Of a stretch of 39,666 bases of DNA, positions 8,068 through 16,994 are shown one piece after another (position 1 is the first letter of the stretch; each line of letters starts with the position of its first letter). Source of the DNA: Selenomonadaceae bacterium UBA2897 (GTDB taxonomy: Bacteria; Bacillota; Negativicutes; Selenomonadales; Selenomonadaceae); NCBI GenBank assembly GCA_002350105.1, contig DEDT01000039.1, forward strand, positions 1-39,666, read 5' to 3'. Under the pieces are notes generated by a model. That model was not told the DNA's origin, did not search any database, and was given only the letters and a program-made list of their open reading frames with translations. The position numbers and the translations under genes are program-made.

Positions 8068-8910
8068 TTATTTCAAATCCACTTTCTTAATATTATCCAT
8101 GTCATCGAACGTCTTGTTTTCGCCGCCCATGGCCCAGATGAACGTGTAGTTCTTCGTGCCGCAGCCGGCGTGGATGCTCCAGGACGGGCTGATGACCGCA
8201 TCCTCGTTGTGCATGATGATGTGGCGCGTCTCATCGCCCTGGCCCATCATGTGGAACACGACATCGTCGTCACCCACCTCGAAGTAGAAGTAGATCTCCA
8301 TGCGGCGCTCGTGGGTATGCGCCGGCATCGTATTCCATACCGAGCCCGGTTTCAGCGCCGTCATGCCCATGGAGAGCTGGCAGGTCTCCAGCACATCCGG
8401 ATGGATGAACTGGTTGATTACACGGTCATTGGCCTCCTCCATCTTGCCGCACGGCACCTTGCGCGCGTCTTTCAGCGTGAGGAGCTTCGTCTGGCAAGGC
8501 TTATGCGCCGGCGCAGACACCATGTAGAACTTCGCGGGCTTATGCGCGTCGTCGCTCTTGAACGTGACCTCTTTCGTGCCCATCGTCACGTAGAGGCAAT
8601 CCTTGTAGCCGAGCTTGTACTCTGTGCCGTCAGCCGTAATCACACCGCTGCCACCCACGTTGAAAATGCCGATTTCACGGCGCTCCAGGATGAACTTCGT
8701 GCCGAAGTTGTGCCAGACGTCGATGCCCTTGTCGAGGGAAACCGTCTCATGTACCGGCATGCAGCCGAACGTGACCATGCGGTCGACGTGGGAGTAGGTC
8801 GCCGTGACCTCATCCGGCTGGAACAGCCCTGTGATGAGGAATTCCTTACGTACCTCCTCCGTGTTGTAGCGCTTGAAATCCACAGGATTTACCGAATAGC
8901 GAACATCCAT
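8068..8910 (-). CDS. kduI: 5-keto-4-deoxyuronate isomerase (4-deoxy-L-threo-5-hexosulose-uronate ketol-isomerase)
   Basis: 280 aa, matching the usual length. The start is the ATG at 8910 (MDVRYS), with GGAGG 8 bases upstream. The ATG five codons earlier is part of that Shine-Dalgarno itself. Family signatures are FILERREIGIFNVGG, DVLETCQLSMG, the zinc site TMPAHTHERRMEIYFYF and HNEDAVISPSWSIHAG. KduI isomerises 5-keto-4-deoxyuronate, the product of unsaturated uronate from pectate lyase or unsaturated glucuronyl hydrolase, to 2,5-diketo-3-deoxygluconate, the substrate of KduD. It sits 23 bp after kdgK. Confidence 0.95.
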   Translation of the reverse strand: MDVRYSVNPVDFKRYNTEEVRKEFLITGLFQPDEVTATYSHVDRMVTFGCMPVHETVSLDKGIDVWHNFGTKFILERREIGIFNVGGSGVITADGTEYKLGYKDCLYVTMGTKEVTFKSDDAHKPAKFYMVSAPAHKPCQTKLLTLKDARKVPCGKMEEANDRVINQFIHPDVLETCQLSMGMTALKPGSVWNTMPAHTHERRMEIYFYFEVGDDDVVFHMMGQGDETRHIIMHNEDAVISPSWSIHAGCGTKNYTFIWAMGGENKTFDDMDNIKKVDLK

Positions 8911-8933
8911 CTTTCTTGCCTCCATATATATAC

Positions 8934-9881
8934 TTAGTTCTGGGAATTCATGAACGTCTCCAGTTTCACGCGGTCGGGCAGGCCTTCGTTATCGCCGGCC
9001 ACCATGACCGCGAGGGCGCCGATGGCCGCACCGCGATGCGCGGCCTCCTTCAGCGTCTTGCCCTCCAGCAGTGCGCTGATCGTGCCTACGGCAAAGCCGT
9101 CGCCCGCGCCGACCGTATCGACGACGCGCGCAACGTGGAAACCCGGGGAATCGAACTTCTCGCCGTCCGCCGTCTTGACAAAAGAGCCTTTGGCGCCGAC
9201 CTTCACGACGACCGCCCCGGCTCCCTGGCCGATGTAGAAGTCAGCGATCTTTTCCGGATCACGCGAGCCCATGAGCGTCTCACCTTCGCCGACGCCCGGC
9301 AGCACGAGGTCCGCCTTGGCCGCGAGTCCGTTGATGACGCGCACCATCTCCTTTTTATCCGGCCAGAGCGCAGGGCGCAGGTTCGGGTCAAAGGAAACGC
9401 GGGCACCGTGCTCGCGCGCGAGATCCATGAGCTTGCCCGCCGCGGTGCGGCAGCTCTCGGAGAGGGCCGCCGGAATGCCCGTGACATGCACGTGCTTGAC
9501 ACCTGCCCAATCGATATCATCGAGGTCTGCCGGATCAAAATGCGAGAAGGCCGTGCCCTTGCGGAAATTGACCACTAGCGGATCCTCACCCGGCTCCGGC
9601 TTCGCCTTCATCTGCATCCCCGTCAGGTACGTATCATCCATTTTGACATAGCGGTTCTCGATCTTGTTGGCCGCGAGGAAATCGATAATATGCTCACCGA
9701 ACGGGTCCTTGCCGACACGGGAAACATAGGCCACACTGTGCCCGAGACGCGCGAGGCCGACGGAGAAATTCACCTCGGCGCCGCAGACGTAGCGCGTGAA
9801 ATGCTCCACATCCTTCAGCGGTGCGATCTTGTCGGCGACAATCAACCCCATGGGCTCGCCATACGTCAATACTTCTGCCAC
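8934..9881 (-). CDS. kdgK: 2-keto-3-deoxygluconate kinase, PfkB family
   Basis: 315 aa from the GTG at 9881, which has GGAGG 8 bases upstream and gives the usual family opening (MAEVLTYGEPMGLI). The ATG at 9896 overlaps that Shine-Dalgarno. PfkB signature 1 appears as YVCGAEVNFSVGLARLG, and the signature 2/anion-hole motif is DTVGAGDGFAVG. It phosphorylates KDG to KDPG, the substrate of the aldolase at the end of the operon. It is the first gene of the operon. An operator-like TAAACCGATTTA lies about 50 bp upstream of its start. Confidence 0.92.
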   Translation of the reverse strand: MAEVLTYGEPMGLIVADKIAPLKDVEHFTRYVCGAEVNFSVGLARLGHSVAYVSRVGKDPFGEHIIDFLAANKIENRYVKMDDTYLTGMQMKAKPEPGEDPLVVNFRKGTAFSHFDPADLDDIDWAGVKHVHVTGIPAALSESCRTAAGKLMDLAREHGARVSFDPNLRPALWPDKKEMVRVINGLAAKADLVLPGVGEGETLMGSRDPEKIADFYIGQGAGAVVVKVGAKGSFVKTADGEKFDSPGFHVARVVDTVGAGDGFAVGTISALLEGKTLKEAAHRGAAIGALAVMVAGDNEGLPDRVKLETFMNSQN

Positions 9882-9929
9882 TTGCTTTACCTCCATTTAT
9901 CTTTATCTAATTTGAAAGGCTTTACATAA

Positions 9930-9941
9930 TAAACCGATTTA
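9930..9941. promoter_or_regulatory. Operator-like site of the kdgK operon promoter
   Basis: TAAACCGATTTA is near-palindromic and shares the core AAACCGNTTTA with the site at 11078-11089 in front of the LacI-type gene. On the minus strand it lies immediately downstream of a possible -10 (TATACT). The binding protein is inferred to be the adjacent LacI-family regulator. Confidence 0.55.
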
Positions 9942-10004
9942 GTATAGGTACGAACACAGGAGCAAACGCTCCCGTTCCCGGCACCAGCCGTGCCTCCCCT
10001 GTCC

Positions 10005-11015
10005 TCAGGTGGAATGGCGCACGTGCAGCGTGCAGGGCAGTTCGATGTTCTTCGGCGGCACAGACTGGCCGTTATGCAGATTCTGCATCATGCGCTTCAC
10101 GCACTCACGCCCCTCTTCGTAGCTCGGCAGCGCGATGGTCGTGATGCCGCCGCCCACGAGGTTCATCCAGCTCCAGTCGTCGAAGCCGCAGAGCCCCGTA
10201 TCCTTGGGGAACTCGATATGCAGATCGCGCATGGTCTGCACGCAGCGCATTGTCGCGACGCCGTTGCCTGTGAACAGGCAATGCTTGTGACCGGCATGGT
10301 CGCGCATGAACTCCTGCATCACGCTGGCATCACGCAGCTTCTTCTCCAGAAAATAGACCTGTGCCGGCCCCTGGAAATAATCGTTGTAGATGGCGCGGAA
10401 AATCTGGCAGCGGCTGATGCGCGTGCTGTTCGTGAGGGGCTGCGTGAAGTAACCTACACTCTCATAGCCCTCTCCCTTGAGATAGCGGAACAGCTGGTGC
10501 ATGACGTCTTTGTCGCTGCTATGCACGGTATCGAATAGCTCGCGGTCAATCGTACGGTCTGCCAGCACGATCTTCGTGCCCGCATCCGCCACCTCGCGCA
10601 GGAACTCCTCGTTGCCGCCCGTCGTGTTCAGGATGATGCCGTCGACGCTCTGGTCGATCATGCTCAGGATGTAGTCGCGCTCCTTGCGCGGCTCATCGTC
10701 TGAATTCGCAATGAGGATACGATAGCCGAAGCGCTCGCAGCAGTCGCTGATGCCCTTGAGCAGGATCGGCGAGAACGGGCTCGTAATATCCGATACGATG
10801 ACCCCCATCACGAAGGACTGCTTGGACTTCAGGCTGCGTGCAAGGGAATTCGGGCGGTAGCCCAGCTCCTCGATGACATCGGCAATCTTCTGGCGCGACT
10901 CCTCCGACATGTACTCGAACTTGCCATTCAGGTAACGGGATATCGTCGTTTTGGATACGCCGGCCTTCGCCGCCACATCGACGATCGTGACTTTTTTGCG
11001 CTTCGTTCCCGGCAT
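10005..11015 (-). CDS. LacI-family transcriptional regulator of the hexuronate operon (KdgR-like)
   Basis: 336 aa from the ATG at 11015 (GGAG box 8 bases upstream); an earlier in-frame start exists but has no better box. The N-terminal LacI helix-turn-helix (VTIVDVAAKAGVSKTTISRY), hinge helix (YRPNSLARSLKSKQ) and periplasmic-binding-protein-like effector domain (FVMGVIVSDITSPF, CGFDDWSWMNLVGGGITT) are all present. It is probably a repressor released by KDG or a related intermediate, as in the KdgR-type LacI proteins of Firmicutes; the effector is inference. It lies directly upstream of kdgK on the same strand, with its own leader and a copy of the shared operator motif. Confidence 0.88.
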   Translation of the reverse strand: MPGTKRKKVTIVDVAAKAGVSKTTISRYLNGKFEYMSEESRQKIADVIEELGYRPNSLARSLKSKQSFVMGVIVSDITSPFSPILLKGISDCCERFGYRILIANSDDEPRKERDYILSMIDQSVDGIILNTTGGNEEFLREVADAGTKIVLADRTIDRELFDTVHSSDKDVMHQLFRYLKGEGYESVGYFTQPLTNSTRISRCQIFRAIYNDYFQGPAQVYFLEKKLRDASVMQEFMRDHAGHKHCLFTGNGVATMRCVQTMRDLHIEFPKDTGLCGFDDWSWMNLVGGGITTIALPSYEEGRECVKRMMQNLHNGQSVPPKNIELPCTLHVRHST

Positions 11016-11077
11016 CCGCTTCACTCCTTCATACAGCATTGCTACGTTATGGGTTCTGGTTTCGTGCATCCATTAAC

Positions 11078-11089
11078 GAAACCGTTTTA
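11078..11089. promoter_or_regulatory. Operator-like site upstream of the LacI-type regulator
   Basis: GAAACCGTTTTA matches the core seen at 9930-9941. It lies 63 bp upstream of the regulator start, in the AT-rich promoter region, so autoregulation is likely. Confidence 0.5.
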
Positions 11090-11179
11090 CATATATTACT
11101 ATAGCGCATTACTTATGCTTTGTCCAGCATTATCGAAAAAATTTTCCTTCTTTGCGCGGAATCACGTCTTCCCTATCGC

Positions 11180-11208
11180 TTTACATCGCAGAAGATGCGT
11201 GCTATAAT
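11180..11208 (+). promoter_or_regulatory. Sigma-70 promoter of the trpS T-box transcript
   Basis: TTTACA at 11180-11185, a 17-base spacer and TATAAT at 11203-11208. It starts the leader that ends in the T-box terminator. Confidence 0.85.
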
Positions 11209-11214
11209 GGCAGG

Positions 11215-11480
11215 CATAAACCGTTGAGGCGAAAAGAAGGCAGTCAGGCTCCTATAGCGAGTCCGCGTTGGTGTAAGGCGGATGGCAGACGGCTGGCCGG
11301 TTGGGTCGCTGAGGGCGCACCGAATACCCCCCTGGGTGAGTAGGCTGCGACGCAGGACGCGCGTGAGGCGTCAGGGGGATGTATGTCCCTCGTAAGAGCA
11401 TGGCATCGCGCCATGAAACAGGGTGGCACCGCGAAGAAAGCTTCGTCCCTGGCAGTTTTTATCGACTGCCGGGGACTTTT
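11215..11480 (+). ncRNA. T-box riboswitch leader of trpS
   Basis: The canonical T-box sequence AGGGTGGCACCGCGA is at 11420-11434. It is followed by an intrinsic terminator (GTCCCTGGCAGT pairing with ACTGCCGGGGAC, 11445-11476, then TTTT). The 5' part is a long, GC-rich, Stem I-like structured region. Uncharged tRNA binds the specifier loop and the T-box bulge to favour the antiterminator. The downstream gene encodes tryptophanyl-tRNA synthetase, so the expected specifier is UGG. A TGG triplet is present in the Stem I region, but the exact specifier position could not be fixed by eye. Confidence 0.92.
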
Positions 11481-11524
11481 ATATTGCATGAAAGTCCCCG
11501 GTATAACGAAAAGGAGCTACTATC

Positions 11525-12535
11525 ATGGCAGAAACAAAAGACGCGAAAAAAATCATCCTCTCCGGCATCCAGCCGACCGGCGTGTTCACGCTCGGCAACT
11601 ACCTCGGCGCTGTGCGCAACTGGCGCGTCATTCAGGACGAATACAACTGCTATTATTTCATCGCGGACCTGCACTCCATGACGATCCACATCGACCCGCA
11701 GAAGCGCCGCGAACAGACGCGGCAGGCTTTCGCGCTGCTGCTCGCCTGCGGCATCGACACGGAAAAGAGTCTCGTCTTCGTGCAGAGCCATAATAAGTGC
11801 CATGCCGAAATGGGCTGGATCATGGACTGCTGCTCCCAGTTCGGCGAACTCTCGCGCATGACGCAGTTCAAGGATAAGTCCCAGAAGCACCCCGACAACA
11901 TCAACGCGGGCCTCTTCACCTATCCGGCACTCATGGCGGGCGACATCCTGCTCTACCAGGCCGACTATGTGCCCGTGGGCGCTGACCAGACGCAGCACCT
12001 CGAGTTCACGCGCGATGTCGCTACGCGCTTCAACCACACCTACGGCGAGACGTTCAAGCTGCCCGAGGGCTATTACCCGAAGGCGGGCGCGCGCATCATG
12101 AGCCTGCAGGACCCGACGAGCAAGATGAGCAAGTCCGACACGAACCCGAAGGCCACGATCTCCATCCTCGACGACGAGAAGACCATCATCAGGAAGTTCA
12201 AGAGCGCTGTTACGGACAGCGAGTCCGAGGTCTGCTACCGCGAGGGCAAGGATGGTATCAACAACCTCATGACCATCTACAGCGCCGTCACGGGCAAGAG
12301 TATGGACGCGATCACGGCGGAATTCGCAGGCAAGGGCTATGGCGACTTCAAGCTGGCCGTCGGCGAGGCCGTGTCCGAAGAGCTGCGCCCGGTGCGCGAG
12401 AACTTCCAGCGCCTCATGGACGACCGCGCCTTCCTCGAAGAGGAAATGCGCAAAGGTGCCGAGCGCGCTACCTACATCGCGAACAAGACGCTCACGAAAG
12501 CCAAGAAGCGCGTCGGCCTGCTGCTGGAGAAATAA
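11525..12535 (+). CDS. trpS: Tryptophanyl-tRNA synthetase
   Basis: 336 aa, the usual bacterial length. The class I signatures are the HIGH-like PTGVFTLGNYLG near residue 17 and KMSKS near residue 200. GADQTQHLEFTRD and the PALMAGDILLYQADYVPVG segment are typical of TrpRS. It attaches tryptophan to tRNA-Trp in the cytoplasm. An AAGGAG box lies 8 bases before the ATG. Expression is controlled by the T-box leader immediately upstream. Confidence 0.97.
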   Translation: MAETKDAKKIILSGIQPTGVFTLGNYLGAVRNWRVIQDEYNCYYFIADLHSMTIHIDPQKRREQTRQAFALLLACGIDTEKSLVFVQSHNKCHAEMGWIMDCCSQFGELSRMTQFKDKSQKHPDNINAGLFTYPALMAGDILLYQADYVPVGADQTQHLEFTRDVATRFNHTYGETFKLPEGYYPKAGARIMSLQDPTSKMSKSDTNPKATISILDDEKTIIRKFKSAVTDSESEVCYREGKDGINNLMTIYSAVTGKSMDAITAEFAGKGYGDFKLAVGEAVSEELRPVRENFQRLMDDRAFLEEEMRKGAERATYIANKTLTKAKKRVGLLLEK

Positions 12536-12560
12536 ACATCGCCAGACAAACGAATACCAA

Positions 12561-12597
12561 AAAGGGAAGTGGCCCACTGAGGCATCGCTTCCCTTTT
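12561..12597 (+). terminator. Terminator of trpS
   Basis: AAGGGAAG pairs with CTTCCCTT around a 16-base loop and is followed by TTTT. It lies 26 bp after the trpS stop and in front of the convergent PHP gene. Confidence 0.75.
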
Positions 12598-12621
12598 GCT
12601 GTATATCGAATATGTCCAAAC

Positions 12622-13392
12622 CTACTGGCAAAGTTCCATTTTGCGCGCTTTAAAGGTGACGAGCTGCAGACCCGCGGCTGCCGCGAGCTGCTGTCCGGCT
12701 GCGAAATTGACGCCGATGGCTTCGGGCGTATGCGCATCGCTGCCGAGCGTCACGTACCGGCCGCCGAGCGCGTGGTAACGCTGATAGACGGGCAGAAGAT
12801 CCTCGCAGGCGGCTTTGTCACCGAGGCGGCGCGTATTGAGCTCCATGACCTTCCCCGTCTCGATGACGGCCCTGAGCACCGCGTCGATTCCCTCATGGAA
12901 CTGCGTATAGTCGAGGGTATGTTCCTCATAGGGCGCGTAGCGCACGATATAATCGATATGCCCCAGCACATCGCAGAAATCACAGGCGCGGATCTGCTCC
13001 GCCATCGTCTGGAAGTAGGCATGGAATACCTGCTCTTTGCTCCGCCCCCGATAGTAGTCCGGATAGTAGAGGTCATGATGCTCCAGCAGATGGATCGAGC
13101 CGATCACGAGGTCAAAGGGTACCTCAGCCACGAAAGCCCTGCTGCGCGCCAACGTGCCCTGCTCGAGCCCGATTTCAACGCCGAGGCGCAGCTGATCCCC
13201 GCGCAGCGGCAGGTACTCCTGCCAATACTTTTGCGGCGAAAATTCAAAGACGTCCTCGCCGGGAAAATCCAGGTCGAGGTGCTCCGTGAAGACGAGGCCG
13301 ACACCGGCACGTGCCGCCGCCTGCAGCGCATCTTTAGCCTGCATCTCAGAGTCGGCAGAGAATTTCGTATGACTGTGGCTGTCAAAGAGCAT
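12622..13392 (-). CDS. PHP-domain phosphatase, histidinol-phosphatase (HisJ/HisK) family
   Basis: 256 aa. PHP motifs are visible in order: DSHSHTKFSADS (motif I), FTEHLDLD (II), the GVEIGLEQG and VIGSIHLLEH metal-ligand segments, DVLGHIDYIVRYAP (III), and TLGSDAHTPEAIG (IV). These supply the His/Asp/Glu ligands of a di- or tri-metal centre. PHP proteins of this length are commonly histidinol-phosphate phosphatases, but no his genes are nearby, so another small phosphoester is possible. It is transcribed alone and converges on trpS. Confidence 0.85.
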   Translation of the reverse strand: MLFDSHSHTKFSADSEMQAKDALQAAARAGVGLVFTEHLDLDFPGEDVFEFSPQKYWQEYLPLRGDQLRLGVEIGLEQGTLARSRAFVAEVPFDLVIGSIHLLEHHDLYYPDYYRGRSKEQVFHAYFQTMAEQIRACDFCDVLGHIDYIVRYAPYEEHTLDYTQFHEGIDAVLRAVIETGKVMELNTRRLGDKAACEDLLPVYQRYHALGGRYVTLGSDAHTPEAIGVNFAAGQQLAAAAGLQLVTFKARKMELCQ

Positions 13393-13589
13393 GGCAATCC
13401 CTCCTATTATCTCTCATCATAGCGTATTCGCCTATCTCCCGCAAGAAAAAAACGGATATTCATGTGTATTTAAGAGAAAAAATCATAGCAATATAGTCCT
13501 ATTTCGTTTATAATGGAAATGGTAAATTTTCTTAAGAAATCAAATTCCCAGCCTTCCCTAAAAGGTTGCTGGAGAAGGGACACACGGTT

Positions 13590-15479
13590 ATGGTTGAAGT
13601 GCAAAGCCAGATTCCTCAGGCTTTCGATGAGGAAATATTTGAGGCACTGGGAGAACTCGACCGGCTGCTTTACTTCCACTGGGATCTGGTCCATGACGTA
13701 CTGACGCTGCGCAATCCCAAGGCAGGTCAGCTGTACGACCTGCCCGCAGCGCGCATCGAGCACGCTTCTTCGCATCTCTGGCTGGATGAGATCCTGCATC
13801 CGGACGACATCCGCATGCTGCATCGCTTCATCCGCATGCTCTACAAGCCGCTGCGGGCGAAGACCGCCATCCATCAGCGCAGCCTGCCAGCCAAGCTGCG
13901 AATCCGTCGGCGCGACCACGCGGGCTATCTCTGGGTGCATATCCACACGGTAATCTACTTCGACCATGGCCGTCCCAGCTCCATCTTCGGCAGCATCCGC
14001 AATATCCAGGCACAGAAGGCCTGGCAGCTGCGCATGGCCCAGGAGGCCGAGCACGACAAGCTCACGGGCCTGCTGAACAAAGACGGCGCGTCGCGCAGCA
14101 TCGCGGACGAATTGCGCGAGGCATCGCCGAACGACGACCACTGCGCACTGCTGCTCATCGATGCTGACGGCTTCAAGGAGATCAACGATACCTTCGGCCA
14201 CCTCTTCGGCGACGCCGTGCTCACAGACATGGGGCAGGCCATTGAGCACAACTTCCGCGGTACGGATATCATCGGCCGCATCGGCGGTGACGAGTTCATC
14301 GTGCTGTTCCGCAACTCCACGAATATGGATGTACTGCGCAACCGCTGTTCCTCCCTCATCAGCAAGCTGAGCCGCACCTACGCCGACGGCAATAACCAGC
14401 TGGCTTTTTCCATCAGTATTGGCATTGCGCTCTATCCGGAGCACGGCACCGATTACGAGGAGCTCTTCAAGCACGCCGACCGCGCGCTCTACGAGGCCAA
14501 GGGCAACGGCAAGAATCAGGCCGTGCTCTACAAGCCCAGCCTGATCAGCAGCATGCCAATCATCACCAATGAGCGCGACGAAAAAAGCTTCGAGGACTTC
14601 CAGCAGAAAGCCTTCAAGGACAACATGCTGGAATACATCTTCCGCCTGCTCTACGAAACGAACAATCCGCGCGCGACCATCGAAATGACACTGAGCATGT
14701 TCGGCAAGCAGTTCCAGTTCGACCGCGTGGCCGTCGATAGCTATGACCAGCAGGATAACCAGTACACGAATATCTGCGAGTGGCTGGGGCCGCGCGGCAT
14801 CACGATGCAGCCGGATCACTACCATCAGCAGGAAAATATCGGCGAGCTCATGAATTCCCGCAACCAGATGATTATCTCGAACTATCATCCCATGGCATAC
14901 GGCGTACTCTCCGTATGTCATGATACCGGCAAACTGCCGGAAGAGTACCGGGAAGCACAGGATTTCTTCCATATCGGCGCCTTCGCCTACTGCCTGATCA
15001 CGCGTGGCTTCGATACCATCGGCTGCTTCGGCTTCGAATGCGCCGAGCCGCACGAATTCACACAGGAAGAGCTCTCGGACCTGCACACCTTCTCCGTACT
15101 GCTCGGCAACATCCTGCTGCCGCAGGAGAGCGATGACCGCACGCGGCAGGAGAACGAGCATCTGCGCGACGTCCTCGACCACCTGCAGGAAATGGTCTAC
15201 ATCGTGGACAAGGAAACCATGGTACCCGTCTATATCAACCAGACGATACGCCAGACGCTCTCGGATACCTTCTCCGGTGAGCCCTGCTACAAGCGCTTCC
15301 ACCGCCGCGATACCCTCTGCGAAAACTGCCCCATCCATCAGCTCACGGGCAGCGGCTACGAGTATCACGAACTGACCATGTATAACTGGGGCGGCGTCGC
15401 CGCCTACACGCGCGCCTGCAATCTGACCTGGAAAGTCAACAACCACGCCCTCATGCTGATGATCCAGAAGCTGACCTGA
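13590..15479 (+). CDS. PAS-GGDEF-GAF sensor diguanylate cyclase
   Basis: 629 aa from the ATG at 13590, which has GGAGAAGGG at good spacing; the in-frame TTG at 13566 lies before that box. An N-terminal PAS-like domain (about 10-140, with LHPDDIRMLHRF) is followed by a GGDEF domain (about 150-310: HDKLTGLLNK, IDADGFKEINDTFGH, GRIGGDEF near 229-236). Next comes a GAF-like domain (about 340-510) and a second PAS-like end with four cysteines (LCENCPIHQL). The GGDEF signature is intact, so c-di-GMP synthesis is expected. It is the counterpart of the HD-GYP phosphodiesterase at 3133. No membrane segment was seen, so it is probably cytoplasmic. Confidence 0.9.
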   Translation: MVEVQSQIPQAFDEEIFEALGELDRLLYFHWDLVHDVLTLRNPKAGQLYDLPAARIEHASSHLWLDEILHPDDIRMLHRFIRMLYKPLRAKTAIHQRSLPAKLRIRRRDHAGYLWVHIHTVIYFDHGRPSSIFGSIRNIQAQKAWQLRMAQEAEHDKLTGLLNKDGASRSIADELREASPNDDHCALLLIDADGFKEINDTFGHLFGDAVLTDMGQAIEHNFRGTDIIGRIGGDEFIVLFRNSTNMDVLRNRCSSLISKLSRTYADGNNQLAFSISIGIALYPEHGTDYEELFKHADRALYEAKGNGKNQAVLYKPSLISSMPIITNERDEKSFEDFQQKAFKDNMLEYIFRLLYETNNPRATIEMTLSMFGKQFQFDRVAVDSYDQQDNQYTNICEWLGPRGITMQPDHYHQQENIGELMNSRNQMIISNYHPMAYGVLSVCHDTGKLPEEYREAQDFFHIGAFAYCLITRGFDTIGCFGFECAEPHEFTQEELSDLHTFSVLLGNILLPQESDDRTRQENEHLRDVLDHLQEMVYIVDKETMVPVYINQTIRQTLSDTFSGEPCYKRFHRRDTLCENCPIHQLTGSGYEYHELTMYNWGGVAAYTRACNLTWKVNNHALMLMIQKLT

Positions 15480-15512
15480 ACCAGATATCATGCATCACAT
15501 ATTACGTACACG

Positions 15513-15553
15513 AAAAGGCACCAGCCCGGCTCACGCCCTTGCTGGTGCCTTTA
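15513..15553. terminator. Bidirectional terminator between the GGDEF gene and serS
   Basis: AAGGCACCAGC pairs perfectly with GCTGGTGCCTT. A-rich and T-rich tails on either side allow it to serve both convergent genes. Confidence 0.88.
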
Positions 15554-15567
15554 TTTATATCTATTTT

Positions 15568-16848
15568 TTATTCCGGCTTCCTGATGACCTCAACGCCACC
15601 CATGTACGGCACGAGTGCCTTCGGGATGACGACGGAGCCATCGGCCTGCTGATAGTTCTCGAGGATGGCAGCCACCGTGCGGCCCACGGCGAGACCCGAG
15701 CCGTTCAGCGTATGCACGTACTCCGGCTTGCTGCCCGGCTCGCGACGGAACTTGATGTTGGCGCGGCGCGCCTGATAGTCCGTGCAGTTCGAGCAGGAAG
15801 AAATCTCGCGGTACTTGTTCTGCGCCGGGAACCAGACCTCAAGGTCGTAGGTCGTCGCAGAGGTGAAGCTCATATCGCCCGTGCAGAGCTTCACGATATG
15901 ATACGGAAGCTCGAGGAGCTTCAGCACATCCTCAGCGGCCTCCACCATCGTATCGAGCTCATGCCAGCTCGTCTCCGGCTTCACGAACTTAATCATCTCG
16001 ACCTTGTTGAACTGATGCTGACGGATGAGACCGCGCGTATCGCGGCCCGCACTGCCCGCCTCGGCACGGAAGCAGGCCGTGTAGCAGCTGTAGTACTCCG
16101 GCAGCTTGCGGCCATCGAGAATCTCGTCGCGATGATAGTTCGTCATCGGCACCTCCGCCGTCGGCACGAGGTAGTAGTCCATGCCCTCGAGCTTGAACAT
16201 ATCCTCGGCGAACTTCGGCAACTGGCCCGTGCCGATCATGCTGTCCTTGTTCGCGATGTACGGCGCGAGCATCTCCGTGTAGCCATGCTTATTCGCATGC
16301 AGGTCCATCATGAAGGCGATGCAGGCGCGCTCGAGGCGGGCGCCGAGGCCTTTATAGAATGTGAAGCGGGCGCCCGTCACCTTCGCGGCGCGGTCGGCGT
16401 CGAGGATATCGAGGTCCGTGCCGATATCCCAATGTGCCTTCGGCTCGAAGTCGAATTTGCGCGGCTCACCCCATTTGCGCACCTCAGGGTTCTCCGTATC
16501 GTCCTTGCCGATGGGCACGTCCTCACGCGGCATATTCGGGATATGCAGCATGATGTCGCGCAGCTTCGCCTCGACGTCCTTGAGCTCACCGTCGAGGGCC
16601 GAAATCTTGCTGCCGACTTCGCGCATCGCCGCGATCTTCGCAGAGGCATCCTCCTTGTTCTTCTTCATGGCGCTGATTTCCTTGGAGACGGCATTGCGCT
16701 GGCTCTTGAGGCCCTCGCTCTCCTGCAGCAGCTCGCGGCGCTTCTGGTCGAGTGCCGCAAAATCGTCAAGATTCAGCGGGTTGCAGCGGTTCTTCAGCAT
16801 CTGGCGTACCTCATCCAGATGCTCGCGTACGAATTTAATGTCTAACAA
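15568..16848 (-). CDS. serS: Seryl-tRNA synthetase
   Basis: 426 aa from a TTG at 16848 (GGAG box 8 bases upstream; product begins LLDIKFVREHLDEV as in other SerRS). An in-frame ATG at 16896 would add 16 unlikely residues. The N-terminal coiled-coil tRNA-binding arm (about 30-105) is followed by the class II core: TAEVPMTNY, motif 2 FRAEAGSAGRDTRGLIRQHQ and motif 3 LNGSGLAVGRTVAAILENYQ. It charges tRNA-Ser and also supplies Ser-tRNA for selenocysteine synthesis where that exists. Confidence 0.97.
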   Translation of the reverse strand: MLDIKFVREHLDEVRQMLKNRCNPLNLDDFAALDQKRRELLQESEGLKSQRNAVSKEISAMKKNKEDASAKIAAMREVGSKISALDGELKDVEAKLRDIMLHIPNMPREDVPIGKDDTENPEVRKWGEPRKFDFEPKAHWDIGTDLDILDADRAAKVTGARFTFYKGLGARLERACIAFMMDLHANKHGYTEMLAPYIANKDSMIGTGQLPKFAEDMFKLEGMDYYLVPTAEVPMTNYHRDEILDGRKLPEYYSCYTACFRAEAGSAGRDTRGLIRQHQFNKVEMIKFVKPETSWHELDTMVEAAEDVLKLLELPYHIVKLCTGDMSFTSATTYDLEVWFPAQNKYREISSCSNCTDYQARRANIKFRREPGSKPEYVHTLNGSGLAVGRTVAAILENYQQADGSVVIPKALVPYMGGVEVIRKPE

Positions 16849-16930
16849 GATTATCGCTCCTTCTATGCTCAGTGTCCCCGATACAGGCAAGGACAAAATT
16901 GCTCAAAATTTCCTTACGAATCATCTTTAT

Positions 16931-16960
16931 ATTATACGCGCAGGGCAAAAAACCTGTCAA
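16931..16960 (-). promoter_or_regulatory. Promoter of serS
   Basis: On the minus strand TTGACA (16955-16960), an 18-base spacer and TATAAT (16931-16936): both hexamers match consensus. ACGTTTTAACGT lies immediately upstream. No T-box motif is present in the short leader. Confidence 0.88.
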
Positions 16961-16994
16961 CGTTTTAACGTGGAATCTATAAAGATACAGCCAA

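Noticed and set aside
8911..8925. ATG codons at 8925 (kduI) and 9896 (kdgK) as start sites
   Set aside because: In both cases the ATG is the beginning of ATGGAGG, i.e. part of the Shine-Dalgarno of the start five codons later, and the later start matches family N-termini.
7432..8937. A 501-codon open frame on the plus strand
   Set aside because: It lies antisense to kduD and kduI, which have complete families, ribosome binding sites and operon order. Its composition (His/Arg/Leu-rich) is typical of a GC-rich antisense shadow.
15490..16845. A 451-codon plus-strand open frame
   Set aside because: Entirely antisense to serS; no family features or ribosome binding site.
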